Program-made: the position numbers and the translations under genes
NCBI GenBank assembly: GCA_041166085.1
Contig: JBEEFP010000006.1
Coordinates: forward strand, 62,001 to 126,000
From: JBEEFP01 sp041166085
GTDB taxonomy: Bacteria; Actinomycetota; Acidimicrobiia; Acidimicrobiales; JAFATL01
DNA length: 64,000 nucleotides
Direction: 5' to 3'
The notes under the pieces: model-generated
What the model was told of the DNA's origin: nothing
Seen by the model: only the letters and a program-made list of their open reading frames with translations
Database searches by the model: none
In this document: in pieces, positions 42,063-50,487 of the stretch
How positions within the stretch are numbered: the first letter of the stretch is position 1
Layout: every line of letters begins with the position of its first letter

Positions 42063-43498
42063 GAGCTGGACAGGAACTGATCGCAGTTCCTGGCCGCGAT
42101 CGCCATGATCGTGCCTTGCGGGTTGACGCCGGGAGCGTCGGGCAGCAGGGACGCGTCGTTGACCCGCAGGTTGCCAACGCCCCAGACGCGCCCGAACGAG
42201 TCCGCACCGGTGCGGTCCCGACGCTCACCCATGCCGACGGTCGAGAAGAGGTGAATGGTCATGAGCGAGACCCGGTCGCGCCGCACCAGCGACCACAGGT
42301 CGGCGAGCTGGTCGGGATGACGTACAGCGGGGGCGCCCTCGATCGACGGGTACAGCGTGTCGGCGCCCGCCTCGAAGAGCAGCTCGCCCAGGTGGACGAG
42401 ACCGCGCGCGAGCCGACTGAGGTCCGACTCCCGGAGGGCGTAGGTCACGATCGGGCTGTCGAGCCCGGGCAGCGTGATCACCCGTCCGGCGCCGTCGCTG
42501 CGGATGGACGCGTAGTACACGCCGATGCGCTCCCAGTCCACCATGTCCTTCTCGTTCTCCGCCCAGGAGTCGCCCAGAGCCAACGCGACGTAGCCAGGAC
42601 GGAACGCCGACCCGCCGAGGGTGACGTCCGGAGCGAACTCTTTGACCTGGTGCATCGGTACGTAGGAGTGGTCAGCGAACGGCTCGGGAAAGCGAGCCGC
42701 GAGCTTGATGGTGGGATGCAGCTTGAGCCCGGCGCCGATCCGCCGGCGCACGCCGCTCCGCTGCAGCAGGGCCGGAGTGCCGATCGCGCCGGCGCAGACG
42801 AAGACGTCGTCCGCCTCGATGCTGAGCGGCTCGCGTCTGCCGTCGGCGTGCTCGACGACGCACCGTGCCTCCCGCACGCGCCCACCGCGGACGACCAGCC
42901 GACGAACCGTGCAACCGGCCATGAGGCGCGCGCCCGCTGCGACGGCACGGGGAACGAACGTGCGGGTCATGGTCTGTTTGACGGCCCGATGTCTGCCGTC
43001 GTCGCCGCGCTCGTAGCGGTACCAGCGCGGGACCTCCAACACGGACCACCCGAGCCCTTCGGCCCCGCGCTCGAGCACCGCGGACGCGGGCGGCGGGTCC
43101 TCCGGCAGTGACGAGATGGACAGGTCTCGCTCGACCTCGGCGCTGTAGCGCTGCATGGCGGTGTCGTCGAGCCCACCGATGTCCCAGGTGGCCACCCAGT
43201 CCCGCAGCACGTCGGACGGGAGGCGGTGGTACAGCCCGCTGTTGATCTCGGTTCCGCCACCCACGCAACGGGCCTCGACGTAGTTGACCGGCGGCAGGCC
43301 GAGGGTGGCGGTGAGGCCGCCGTTGCGGTACTTGGCCACCATCTCTTCGCGCGAGAACGGCTCCACCGCGTCAGGGTCGACATGCGGGCCCTCCTCCACC
43401 ACGACGACGCTTCTCCCCGCCTCCGCCAACCGCGCCGCGGTGAGCGCGCCGCCGGCGCCCGAGCCGATGACCAGCACGTCGGTGCGAACAGTCGTCAT
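42059..43498 (-). CDS. GMC-family FAD oxidoreductase
   Basis: 479 residues. The FAD motif VLVIGSGAGGALTAARLAEA begins at residue 8, the glycine-rich GGGTEIN segment and the GMC signature CAGAIGTPALLQRSG are present, and the C-terminal domain NPQGTIMAIAARN carries the substrate/FAD end. No TAT signal. The start ATG 43498 overlaps the small gene upstream (ATGA). Substrate unknown; sugars, alcohols and sterols are known for the family. Confidence 0.9.
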   Translation of the reverse strand: MTTVRTDVLVIGSGAGGALTAARLAEAGRSVVVVEEGPHVDPDAVEPFSREEMVAKYRNGGLTATLGLPPVNYVEARCVGGGTEINSGLYHRLPSDVLRDWVATWDIGGLDDTAMQRYSAEVERDLSISSLPEDPPPASAVLERGAEGLGWSVLEVPRWYRYERGDDGRHRAVKQTMTRTFVPRAVAAGARLMAGCTVRRLVVRGGRVREARCVVEHADGRREPLSIEADDVFVCAGAIGTPALLQRSGVRRRIGAGLKLHPTIKLAARFPEPFADHSYVPMHQVKEFAPDVTLGGSAFRPGYVALALGDSWAENEKDMVDWERIGVYYASIRSDGAGRVITLPGLDSPIVTYALRESDLSRLARGLVHLGELLFEAGADTLYPSIEGAPAVRHPDQLADLWSLVRRDRVSLMTIHLFSTVGMGERRDRTGADSFGRVWGVGNLRVNDASLLPDAPGVNPQGTIMAIAARNCDQFLSSS

Positions 43499-43896
43499 GC
43501 CGATCGGCCACCCGTCGGCTGCAGCTCGTAGCCGCAGAGCAGTACCAACGACCGCATGAGCTTCAGGTAGACGCGAACGGGGGGCAAGCGGCTGGCGTTC
43601 CATCGCTCCACGACCGCGGCCCGCTCGTCAGGGCCGTGGGCGATAAAGCCACGATGGAGGACGCCCGCCAGGAGCGCCTCGATGATCCCGACGCCGAGGC
43701 GGACGTGACGGGGGGCCCGACCGAGCTGCTCGTCGACGAATTGATGCACAGCGGTCGCCACACCGGGCGCGGCGGCCGGCACGAGGGTCCGGATCAGTGT
43801 GTCGACGACGGCCCGGCGGAACGGACCCACGATGGCGCTGGCTGGCACAACTGCTCGCACGCTACCTCGGTGACCGGCGCGCCCACGGACCGACAT
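43495..43896 (-). CDS. small helical protein, possible oxidoreductase partner
   Basis: 133 residues from ATG 43896 (GGGAG about 10 nt upstream). It is predicted mostly helical: AVVDTLIRTLVPAAAPGVAT, HQFVDEQLGRAPRHVR, then RVYLKLMRSLVLLCGYELQ. Size, helices and the position directly before a GMC dehydrogenase gene resemble the small subunit of gluconate 2-dehydrogenase-type enzymes, but the match is weak. A longer open frame upstream to 44085 lacks a good start site. Confidence 0.6.
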   Translation of the reverse strand: MSVRGRAGHRGSVRAVVPASAIVGPFRRAVVDTLIRTLVPAAAPGVATAVHQFVDEQLGRAPRHVRLGVGIIEALLAGVLHRGFIAHGPDERAAVVERWNASRLPPVRVYLKLMRSLVLLCGYELQPTGGRSA

Positions 43897-44186
43897 CGGC
43901 GGCTTCTCCCGCCGACGACTCCAACCGCCTGGTCGCACGGGCGGAGCGCCCGCGACACGCGTGGCCGCAGGCACGTCCTCGGCGACGACGGACGCCGCGC
44001 TCGTCGGCCCGAAGAGACGGCCGCCGCCGATCCGGTGCGGGGGCGGCGAGAAGACCCCCGGCACCCTGTGGATGCACGACGTCACTGACGAGGACGCGAT
44101 CAGCGATCAGGGCCCGACATCCGATGCTCGAAGCGTCCGCACAGAGGACCGAGCTGCATGTGATGCCGTGTCGGTACCATGCGGCG
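43897..44186. other. divergent spacer before the acetyltransferase pair
   Basis: 290 bp with no supported gene. It contains the start signals of the divergent genes: GGGAG near 43906 for the minus gene and TACCAT at 44175 for the plus gene. Confidence 0.5.
44175..44180 (+). promoter_or_regulatory. -10-like TACCAT, 6 nt before a GTG start
   Basis: The hexamer is followed by six bases and the GTG at 44187. The same distance is seen upstream of other glycan genes here (48493, 49513, 54898, 55909). It would give a leaderless message. No clear -35 box. Confidence 0.45.
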
Positions 44187-44771
44187 GTGCCTCGGTCCGC
44201 AACGCTTCCAGTTCGCTGGCGCGAATGGAAGCGGGCCCGGAGAACGGCCGCGCAACTCCGACGCGACCTCCGCCCGCCCGTGGCCTCCTCGTTCGCCGCA
44301 TTCGGTGCCGGATCGGTGTTGGTGCCCCCGGTTCGCGTCAGTCGACCGGATCGCATTCACATCGGCACCGGCGTCGTGCTGCACGAATCGGCGTGGCTCT
44401 CGGTCGTCGAGGCACATCCCGGTTCGCCTCCGACGCTCGTGATCGGTGATCGGGTGCGGTTCGGCCGCAACCTCAGCGTCGCGTGCATCGGATCGGTGAC
44501 CATCGGCGAGGACGTCATGGGTTCTGACGACGTCTTCATCGGTGACTGCTACCACGACTACACAGATCCGACGACGCCGATACTCGATCAGCCCATGTCC
44601 CAGCCCGAGCCCATCGAGATCGGTGGTGGGGCCTACCTCGGCGCGGGGGCAATCGTGCTGCCGGGGGTGCACATCGGCCCCGGCGCGTACGTCGGCGAGG
44701 GCGCCGTCGTCACGGCCGATGTCCCGGCCCGTGCCGTGGTGATCGGGAACCCGGCGCGCGTGGTGGCATGA
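44187..44771 (+). CDS. hexapeptide-repeat acyltransferase, copy 1
   Basis: 194 residues. Left-handed beta-helix O-acetyltransferase: repeats such as IHIGTGVVLHE, VTIGEDV, GAGAIVLPGVHIGPGAYVGEGAVV and the closing VVIGNPARVV. The GTG at 44187 is chosen because a -10-like TACCAT lies exactly 6 nt upstream and the length then equals that of the paralogue next to it. It overlaps that gene (ATGA). It would acetylate a sugar of the glycan. Confidence 0.85.
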   Translation: MPRSATLPVRWREWKRARRTAAQLRRDLRPPVASSFAAFGAGSVLVPPVRVSRPDRIHIGTGVVLHESAWLSVVEAHPGSPPTLVIGDRVRFGRNLSVACIGSVTIGEDVMGSDDVFIGDCYHDYTDPTTPILDQPMSQPEPIEIGGGAYLGAGAIVLPGVHIGPGAYVGEGAVVTADVPARAVVIGNPARVVA

Positions 44772-45394
44772 GCTCGCTCATCCGCCGCGCAACGGCCAAG
44801 GCCAGCAGGCTGCGCGACGAGCTGGCCCTGACCAGACGCGTGGCCCGGGATCTGCGGGTGCCGCCGCCCTCAGCCTTTGCGGCCTTCGGGGACTCGTCGG
44901 TCATCGTGCCCCCGGCCAGGGTCAACGGCCCGCAGTGCATCACCGTCGGCGATGGCGTCGTCCTGCTCGAGGGGTCTTGGCTGGCGGTCTTCCCGCAGCC
45001 CGGCTACCCCGCTCCCCGTCTGACCATCGGTGACCGCACCCGCATCGGCCGCTCCTGCCATATCGCCTGCGTGGGTGAGGTGACGATCGGCGAGGACGTC
45101 CTGACCGCCGACCAGATCTACATCGCCGACACCTACCACGGCTTCGAGCAGCCCGGCCGGCCGATCGCGCAGCAACCGATGGCCCCGCCGCGGCCCGTGG
45201 TGATCGAACGTGGCGCGTTCCTCGGGATCAGATCAGTGGTGCTGCAAGGCGTGACCGTGGGCAGCAACGCCTATGTCGGTGCGGGCGCAGTCGTGACCGA
45301 AGACGTCCCGCCCCGCACGGTCGTCGTCGGGAACCCTGCGCGGGTGGTCCGTCGCTACGACGAGACGTCCGCTCGCTGGGTCTCGGTGTCCTGA
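44768..45394 (+). CDS. hexapeptide-repeat acyltransferase, copy 2
   Basis: 208 residues, similar over its whole length to the gene just upstream (shared AFAAFG, VPPxRV, VTIGEDV, YIAD/FIGD before YH, and VVIGNPARVV-like end). Clearly a tandem duplication. The ATG at 44768 overlaps the previous stop by 4 nt. Two enzymes may acetylate two positions or two sugars. Confidence 0.87.
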   Translation: MSSLIRRATAKASRLRDELALTRRVARDLRVPPPSAFAAFGDSSVIVPPARVNGPQCITVGDGVVLLEGSWLAVFPQPGYPAPRLTIGDRTRIGRSCHIACVGEVTIGEDVLTADQIYIADTYHGFEQPGRPIAQQPMAPPRPVVIERGAFLGIRSVVLQGVTVGSNAYVGAGAVVTEDVPPRTVVVGNPARVVRRYDETSARWVSVS

Positions 45395-45403
45395 TCGAGG
45401 CGG

Positions 45404-46075
45404 TCAACGCTGGCGGACCCGCTCGACGCGCCGTCGGGCAGCGAGCGCGCTGTAGCGGATCGTGTGTCGCCACAGATCACGAACAGTCATGCGGATGACA
45501 CCGAAGTCGACGGCCATGCCGGCGCCCCAGTTCTCGGCCGCCCGCTGGGTGCGTGGCAGTCGGCTCGGTCCGAGATCAGGGCAAGGACCCTTGACCCCGA
45601 TCCCGAAGACCCCCTCAGGGAGCAGCTCGTGGCCGACGGCGACGACCAGTCGGGACTCGAAGGGCTGCAGCAGCAGGTCGAAGCCCTCGGGGGTGAACCG
45701 CCAGTAGTCCCACGGATGCGCGTGGATCGGGAAGAACATGAGCGAGGAGATGGCGAGGACGCCGCCGGGGCGCAGAACGCGGTGCATCTCCTGCACCGCC
45801 CGCAAGGGGTCGGCCACGTGCTCGAGCGTCTCCAGCGCGATGGCGGTGCCGACGCTGTTGTCGGCGAACGTCAGGTGATGGATGTCCTCGATGCGGTCGA
45901 CGCCCTTCCCTTCCTGGATGTCGCAACCGATGTGGGTTTGCGCACCGAAGATGGGCCGAACGTCGGCGATGCCCTCTTGGCCATCGGCCGCACGCGCTCC
46001 CATCTCCACGAGGGGCTCGGCGATGTCGAAGTTCTCCGCCACGTCACGGGCAAACTCCAGGACGTCGGGCCGCAT
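45404..46075 (-). CDS. class I methyltransferase (Methyltransf_11-like)
   Basis: 223 residues. IGCDIQEGKGVDRIEDIHHL, ETLEHVADPLRAVQEMHRVL and RPGGVLAISS are the SAM-binding landmarks; the first Gly-rich motif is weak (VEMGARAADGQ). A Trp/Tyr-rich segment (HPWDYWRFTPEGF) is common in glycan-cluster methyltransferases. It ends 10 nt from the convergent acyltransferase stop. A TAGCCT box lies 9 nt before the ATG. Confidence 0.82.
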   Translation of the reverse strand: MRPDVLEFARDVAENFDIAEPLVEMGARAADGQEGIADVRPIFGAQTHIGCDIQEGKGVDRIEDIHHLTFADNSVGTAIALETLEHVADPLRAVQEMHRVLRPGGVLAISSLMFFPIHAHPWDYWRFTPEGFDLLLQPFESRLVVAVGHELLPEGVFGIGVKGPCPDLGPSRLPRTQRAAENWGAGMAVDFGVIRMTVRDLWRHTIRYSALAARRRVERVRQR

Positions 46076-46116
46076 AGCACGCCGAGGCTACATGGCGTCC
46101 CAGTAACCTGACCGCC

Positions 46117-47193
46117 GTGCGGCTCGCGCTCACCCACGCGTACACGTGGCCGGACGTACGTCGGGGAGCGGAGCGTTATGTCCACGAGGTGAGCAACGCC
46201 CTTGCCGCGCGAGGCCACAAGGTGACGGTGCTCACCAGCGGTTGGGACGGCCCGCCGTCAGACCATGGGAACGGGGTGCGGGTGATCCGCCTGCCGCGGC
46301 GTCACGAGTACGAGCCGCAACACGAGCACGACTTCGGGCACCGCCTCTTGTGGCCGCTCTTCCGTCATCGGTTCGACGCGGTGCACGCCTTCGGCCCCGC
46401 CGATGCCCGTTCGGTCATCCGCACCGCCAAGGGGCGCTCGCGTCGCACCGTCTACATGAACCTCGGCATCCCATATCGCTGGTTCTGGGAGGACAGGCAC
46501 GACGCGGAGTTCCACGACTTCGTCGTGCGGGAGGTCGACGTGTACGGGTGCATGTCGCGATGCGCGCTGGATGTCCTTGCCGAGGAGTACGGCCGCCCCG
46601 GCACGCTCATGCCCGGGGGCGTCAACACCGAGGAGTTCCGTCCGGCGCCCGAGCGCGAGCGTCGACCGACCGTGCTGTTCTCGGGCGCCCTCGACCAGGC
46701 TCGCAAGGGGGCCGCCACGCTGCTGCGGGCCCTTCCGTCGGTGCTCCGATCCGTTCCCGACCTGCAGGTGTGGCTCAGCGGCCCCGGCGATCCAGCCCCG
46801 CTTCTCAGCGCCGCACCAGCAGCGGTGCGGTCGTCGGTCGAGGTGCTGCCGCTCGGCGATCCGAAGGGACAGGCCGAGCGCTATGGCCGGGCGTGGGTCA
46901 CGGCTCTGCCGTCGAAGTGGGAGTCCTTCGGGATGGTCGTCGTCGAGGCGCTCGCGTGCGGCACGCCCGTCGCCGCCGGGAACCACGGCGCGCTACCCGA
47001 GCTGGTGCAGCCTGGCGTCACCGGCACGCTCTGCGATCCGGACGACGTCAACTCGGTCGCGGCATCCGTGCTCGGCGCCCTCGAGCTGGCGTCCCGCCCC
47101 GGCATCGCGGACGCGTGCCGCACCTCGGTCCTCCGCTTCGACTGGCAACGGGGGATCGCTCCGGATCTCGAGCGGATCTACGCAGGCGGCTGA
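46117..47193 (+). CDS. glycosyltransferase family 4
   Basis: 358 residues, GT-B fold. N-terminal MRLALTHAYTW with a GGAERYVHE-like motif (RRGAERYVHEV), C-terminal nucleotide-sugar site PSKWESFGMVVVEALACGTP with the Glu-x7-Glu pair. GTG start, 41 nt from the divergent methyltransferase gene. Its last 16 nt overlap the convergent GT4 gene. Confidence 0.88.
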   Translation: MRLALTHAYTWPDVRRGAERYVHEVSNALAARGHKVTVLTSGWDGPPSDHGNGVRVIRLPRRHEYEPQHEHDFGHRLLWPLFRHRFDAVHAFGPADARSVIRTAKGRSRRTVYMNLGIPYRWFWEDRHDAEFHDFVVREVDVYGCMSRCALDVLAEEYGRPGTLMPGGVNTEEFRPAPERERRPTVLFSGALDQARKGAATLLRALPSVLRSVPDLQVWLSGPGDPAPLLSAAPAAVRSSVEVLPLGDPKGQAERYGRAWVTALPSKWESFGMVVVEALACGTPVAAGNHGALPELVQPGVTGTLCDPDDVNSVAASVLGALELASRPGIADACRTSVLRFDWQRGIAPDLERIYAGG

Positions 47194-48452
47194 CGCCCGA
47201 CCAGTTCGGCCATGCTCGGACGTTGCGCGGGCTGGCCGGACCGAAAGCGTTCGGCGGCAGCGAGGTGCCACTCCTCGAGGACGTCGGCCAGTCGCGACGC
47301 GGTGAGCTCGGCCGCTGTGTGCTTCCCGAACTGGACCAGACGGGCCCGCAGCGCCGCGTCGTCGGCGAGCCGATCGACGGCGGCGGCAAGTGCAACTGGA
47401 TCACCCGCCGGAAACTGGACGCAGTTCGCTCCGTCGACCAGGAACTCGGCCGATCCACCTCTTCCCGTGGCGACAACCGGGGTGCCGCACGCCATGGCCT
47501 CGATCGGCACCAGCCCGAACGGCTCTTCCCAATCTGTGGGAAAGAGCACGGCGTCAGCGTCCTCGTACCGTTCACGGAGCTGGTCCCGCGGCACCGACCC
47601 GAACCGGAGGCGCTCGCCGACGCCGAGCCCTCGGGCGACGCCCTCCAGCTCGTCGCGATACGAATCGTCGCCTGCACCGAGCAGATCGAGGGTGGCCTCC
47701 CGGGGCAGGTTGGCGAGGGCACGTACCGCGGTCTCGATGCCCTTTCGGGGATCGAGACGACCCACGTGCAGGAGCCGCCAACGCCAGACCGCCTTGGCGG
47801 GCGCTGTCGTGACGGGGAAGTCGCGCTCGTCGATGCCGCTGTACGTCACCGTCGCAATTGGGAACGTCCAGTCCGTGTGCTCGATCGAGCGCCGCCGGGT
47901 CAGGTCGCTGACGAAGCAGAAGGCGCCGCTGGCGCCGACGTCGGGCACGGTCGCCGGCACCCGTGCCAAGCGCTCCACCGCGCCGCCGAGGCGCGGGCGG
48001 CCGAGGAACCAGCGCATCCACGGGTCGATGCGTGCCGCGTACGTGAGCCAGTCGTCGCAGACGACGTAGACCAGCGGGAGACCGGACCGGACCAGCGTGG
48101 TGATGATCCCGGTGGAGAGCGCGCCCATGTGCCACAGCGAGACCACTTCGGGGCGCGCGTCGGCGATTGCGGCCGAGAGCCGTGTTTGGTCGGCCCGTTC
48201 CCGCCCGAGCCGCTGCGAGAAAGGTGGCGACCACAGGTCGGCGTCCCGATAGGCGATGTTGAGGTCGCGCCACGTGCCGTTCGAGCGTTCGCCGGGAGGG
48301 TCCTCGACACCCGCCAGACGCATCGTGCTGGTGAGCACCGATACCTCGTGCCCCCGCTCCCGCCACCGCTCAACGGTGTCGCGGCAGGAGAGCTCGTAGC
48401 CGCCGAAATGGTGCGGCGGGTACATGTTCTGGAGCACGAGGATGCGGGCCAT
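47178..48452 (-). CDS. glycosyltransferase family 4 (module copy 1)
   Basis: 424 residues, GT-B fold. It starts MARILVLQNMYPPHHFGGYE and has the C-terminal PTDWEEPFGLVPIEAMACGTPVVATGRGG with catalytic-site Glu residues. It is paralogous to the gene at 53654-54853: same start, same PDVVSIWNMAG/PEVVSLWHMGA middle and same end. Both are divergent from a GT2 gene, so GT4+GT2 look like a duplicated unit. Start ATG 48452; CGGAG 5-9 nt before it. Confidence 0.9.
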   Translation of the reverse strand: MARILVLQNMYPPHHFGGYELSCRDTVERWRERGHEVSVLTSTMRLAGVEDPPGERSNGTWRDLNIAYRDADLWSPPFSQRLGRERADQTRLSAAIADARPEVVSLWHMGALSTGIITTLVRSGLPLVYVVCDDWLTYAARIDPWMRWFLGRPRLGGAVERLARVPATVPDVGASGAFCFVSDLTRRRSIEHTDWTFPIATVTYSGIDERDFPVTTAPAKAVWRWRLLHVGRLDPRKGIETAVRALANLPREATLDLLGAGDDSYRDELEGVARGLGVGERLRFGSVPRDQLRERYEDADAVLFPTDWEEPFGLVPIEAMACGTPVVATGRGGSAEFLVDGANCVQFPAGDPVALAAAVDRLADDAALRARLVQFGKHTAAELTASRLADVLEEWHLAAAERFRSGQPAQRPSMAELVGRQPPA

Positions 48453-48480
48453 GCTGACTCCGAGTATGGACGGGTGCTGA

Positions 48481-48486
48481 CAGAAT
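48481..48486 (+). promoter_or_regulatory. -10-like CAGAAT, 6 nt before a GTG start
   Basis: CAGAAT at 48481-48486, six bases, then GTG 48493. The same hexamer and distance occur at 49501-49506. Suggests a leaderless transcript; no clear -35. Confidence 0.45.
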
Positions 48487-48492
48487 GCCGCA

Positions 48493-49464
48493 GTGTCTGG
48501 CGCGCCCATCATCTCGGTCGTCATCCCGAGTTACAACCGGGTCGGTCGCCTGGCCGGGCTGACGGATGCATTGGCGGCGCAGGACATCGACGCGCCGTTC
48601 GAGGTGTTGGTCATCGACAACGGCTCGGCGGACGACACACCGGCGGAGCTGCGTCGCCTGGAGGCCGTACACCCGTTCCTGCGCAGCATCCGTGTCGACC
48701 CGAATCGCGGGCCCGGGCCGGCGCGCAACGCCGGTTGGCGCGCGGCCAGAGCGGATCGAGTTGCTTTCACGGACGACGACTGCGTGGCCGCACCCAGTTG
48801 GCTGCGCCTCCTCGTCGACGGGCTGGACCGGGCCGACGTGGTCCAGGGCCGCACGATGCCCGACCAGGCCAACCTCCGCCAGATCGGGCCGTTCGGGCAC
48901 ACCATCCAGGTCGAGCGGGAGAGCGGGCTGTACCAGACCTGCAACATCGCCTACCGCAAGGACGTTCTCGAGTCCCTCGGCGGGCTCGACGAGCGCTTCG
49001 GGCATTTCGGCGACGACTGCGATCTCGGGTGGCGGGCCCGCGAAGCGGGCTACCGCAGCACCTTCGTCGATGACGCGTTGGTGGTGCACGAGGTCGTGCC
49101 GTCCGACTTCCTGCGGTATCTCCGCGGGGTTCCGCGCATCGAGGGCACCGTGCGCGCCCTGAGTCGGCACAGTGGCATGCGCGACCACTTCGTCCGCGGC
49201 CGGTTCTACACCGAGGCACACCCGCCCGCCTTGGCGCTGGCCGGCGCCGGGGTTGCGCTGCTCGGCCGGCCGCGTTCCGCGCTCCGATGGGCAGCATTGC
49301 TCACCGCTGGGACTTTCTACGCTCGCGCCGCCATGCACGTACGCCCGCCCCCCAGGCGGCGGCGCGCCTGGGCGTGGGTGTTGCCCCTGGCGGCGTGTGC
49401 GGACATGGCAGAGATCGCTGTACTCGCTCGCGCGTCTGTGAGATACCGCACCCTGCTTCTGTGA
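48493..49464 (+). CDS. glycosyltransferase family 2, paralogue A
   Basis: 323 residues. GT-A domain: SVVIPSYNR, VIDNGSADDTP, FTDDDCV and GDDCDLGWR. A C-terminal membrane-associated part follows and ends LARASVRYRTLLL, which recurs in four neighbouring paralogues. The start is a GTG with a -10-like box 6 nt upstream. Divergent from GT4 copy 1. Confidence 0.88.
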   Translation: MSGAPIISVVIPSYNRVGRLAGLTDALAAQDIDAPFEVLVIDNGSADDTPAELRRLEAVHPFLRSIRVDPNRGPGPARNAGWRAARADRVAFTDDDCVAAPSWLRLLVDGLDRADVVQGRTMPDQANLRQIGPFGHTIQVERESGLYQTCNIAYRKDVLESLGGLDERFGHFGDDCDLGWRAREAGYRSTFVDDALVVHEVVPSDFLRYLRGVPRIEGTVRALSRHSGMRDHFVRGRFYTEAHPPALALAGAGVALLGRPRSALRWAALLTAGTFYARAAMHVRPPPRRRRAWAWVLPLAACADMAEIAVLARASVRYRTLLL

Positions 49465-49500
49465 CTGCACCCTGCCGCCGGTGCGCTCCGGACTTCCTGG

Positions 49501-49506
49501 CAGAAT
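49501..49506 (+). promoter_or_regulatory. -10-like CAGAAT, 6 nt before a GTG start
   Basis: CAGAAT, six bases, GTG 49513; copy of the arrangement before paralogue A. It lies 36 nt after the previous stop, so paralogue B may have its own start point. Confidence 0.45.
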
Positions 49507-49512
49507 GCGTCC

Positions 49513-50487
49513 GTGCCCGCTTCGCCGGCCCTGTCGGTGGTTGTCCCGACGCACAACCGCAGCGACCGGTTGCGGCGACTGTTGGCGGCCTTGGCCACGC
49601 AGGACGTGCAATCGCCGTTCGAGGTCATCGTCGTCGACGACGGATCCACGGACGCCACGCCCGCAGAGCTCGAGAAACTCGTCGAGGACTTCCCGTTCCT
49701 CCGCACCATCCGGGTCGAACCGAACGGGGGCCCGGCTGCCGCCCGCAACCGCGGCTGGCGAGCGGCCACGGCGCCACTCGTCGCCTTCACGGACGACGAC
49801 TGCATCCCTGATCAGGGATGGGTGCGTGGGATCGCCGACGGCTTGGCTCGGGCCGATGTGGTCCAGGGCTGCACCAGGGCCGACCAGAGCATGGTTCGCG
49901 AGCACGGGCCCTTCGGACACGCGGTGGAAGTGCTGGCGGAGACGGGATTCTACGAGACCTGCAACATGGGTTACCGCCGGGCCACGATCGAATCACTTGG
50001 GGGCTTCGACGAAACATTCCGCCATCCGTTCGGTGAGGACACGGATCTCGCGTGGCGTGCCAAGGGCGATGGATTCCGGGTGGCCTTCGCTCCCAATGCC
50101 ATCGTGGTCCATGAGGTCGTCAAGTCGGACTTCGTGCGCTACGTGCGCGGCCTCCGCCGCATCGAGGGCGTCGTCCTCGCCCTCCAGCGGCACCCTGGTC
50201 TCCGAGCCAACTACACCATGGGCATCTTCTTCACCGAGGCGCATCCTCGAGCCTTGGCACTTGTCGCCGCCGGCACCGCCATCGCCGCGCGGCCCCGGGG
50301 CCCGCTGCGGTGGCTCGCCCTGGCCGGGTGCGGCTGGTGGTACGCGAAGGCGGCGATGCGGGTGCGGCACTACCCCGCGCGCCGCCGGGACTGGGCGTGG
50401 GTGCTTCCGCTCGCCGGAGTGGCGGACGTCTGCGAGATCGCGGTGCTAGCCCGCGCGTCGCTGCGGTACCGGACGTTCTTCCTGTGA
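49513..50487 (+). CDS. glycosyltransferase family 2, paralogue B
   Basis: 324 residues, close to paralogue A: SVVVPTHNRSDRLRRLLAAL, VVDDGSTDATP, FTDDDCI and GEDTDLAWR, and the tail LARASLRYRTFFL. The end overlaps the convergent GT2 gene by 42 nt. No signal peptide. Confidence 0.88.
   Translation: MPASPALSVVVPTHNRSDRLRRLLAALATQDVQSPFEVIVVDDGSTDATPAELEKLVEDFPFLRTIRVEPNGGPAAARNRGWRAATAPLVAFTDDDCIPDQGWVRGIADGLARADVVQGCTRADQSMVREHGPFGHAVEVLAETGFYETCNMGYRRATIESLGGFDETFRHPFGEDTDLAWRAKGDGFRVAFAPNAIVVHEVVKSDFVRYVRGLRRIEGVVLALQRHPGLRANYTMGIFFTEAHPRALALVAAGTAIAARPRGPLRWLALAGCGWWYAKAAMRVRHYPARRRDWAWVLPLAGVADVCEIAVLARASLRYRTFFL

Noticed and set aside
46146..49073. A 975-codon plus-strand frame across three glycosyltransferase genes
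   Set aside because: It covers genes on both strands, is Arg/Gly/Pro-rich and has no motif.
48370..49920. A 516-codon minus-strand frame over GT2 paralogues A and B
   Set aside because: Shadow of two plus-strand genes with clear GT2 motifs.
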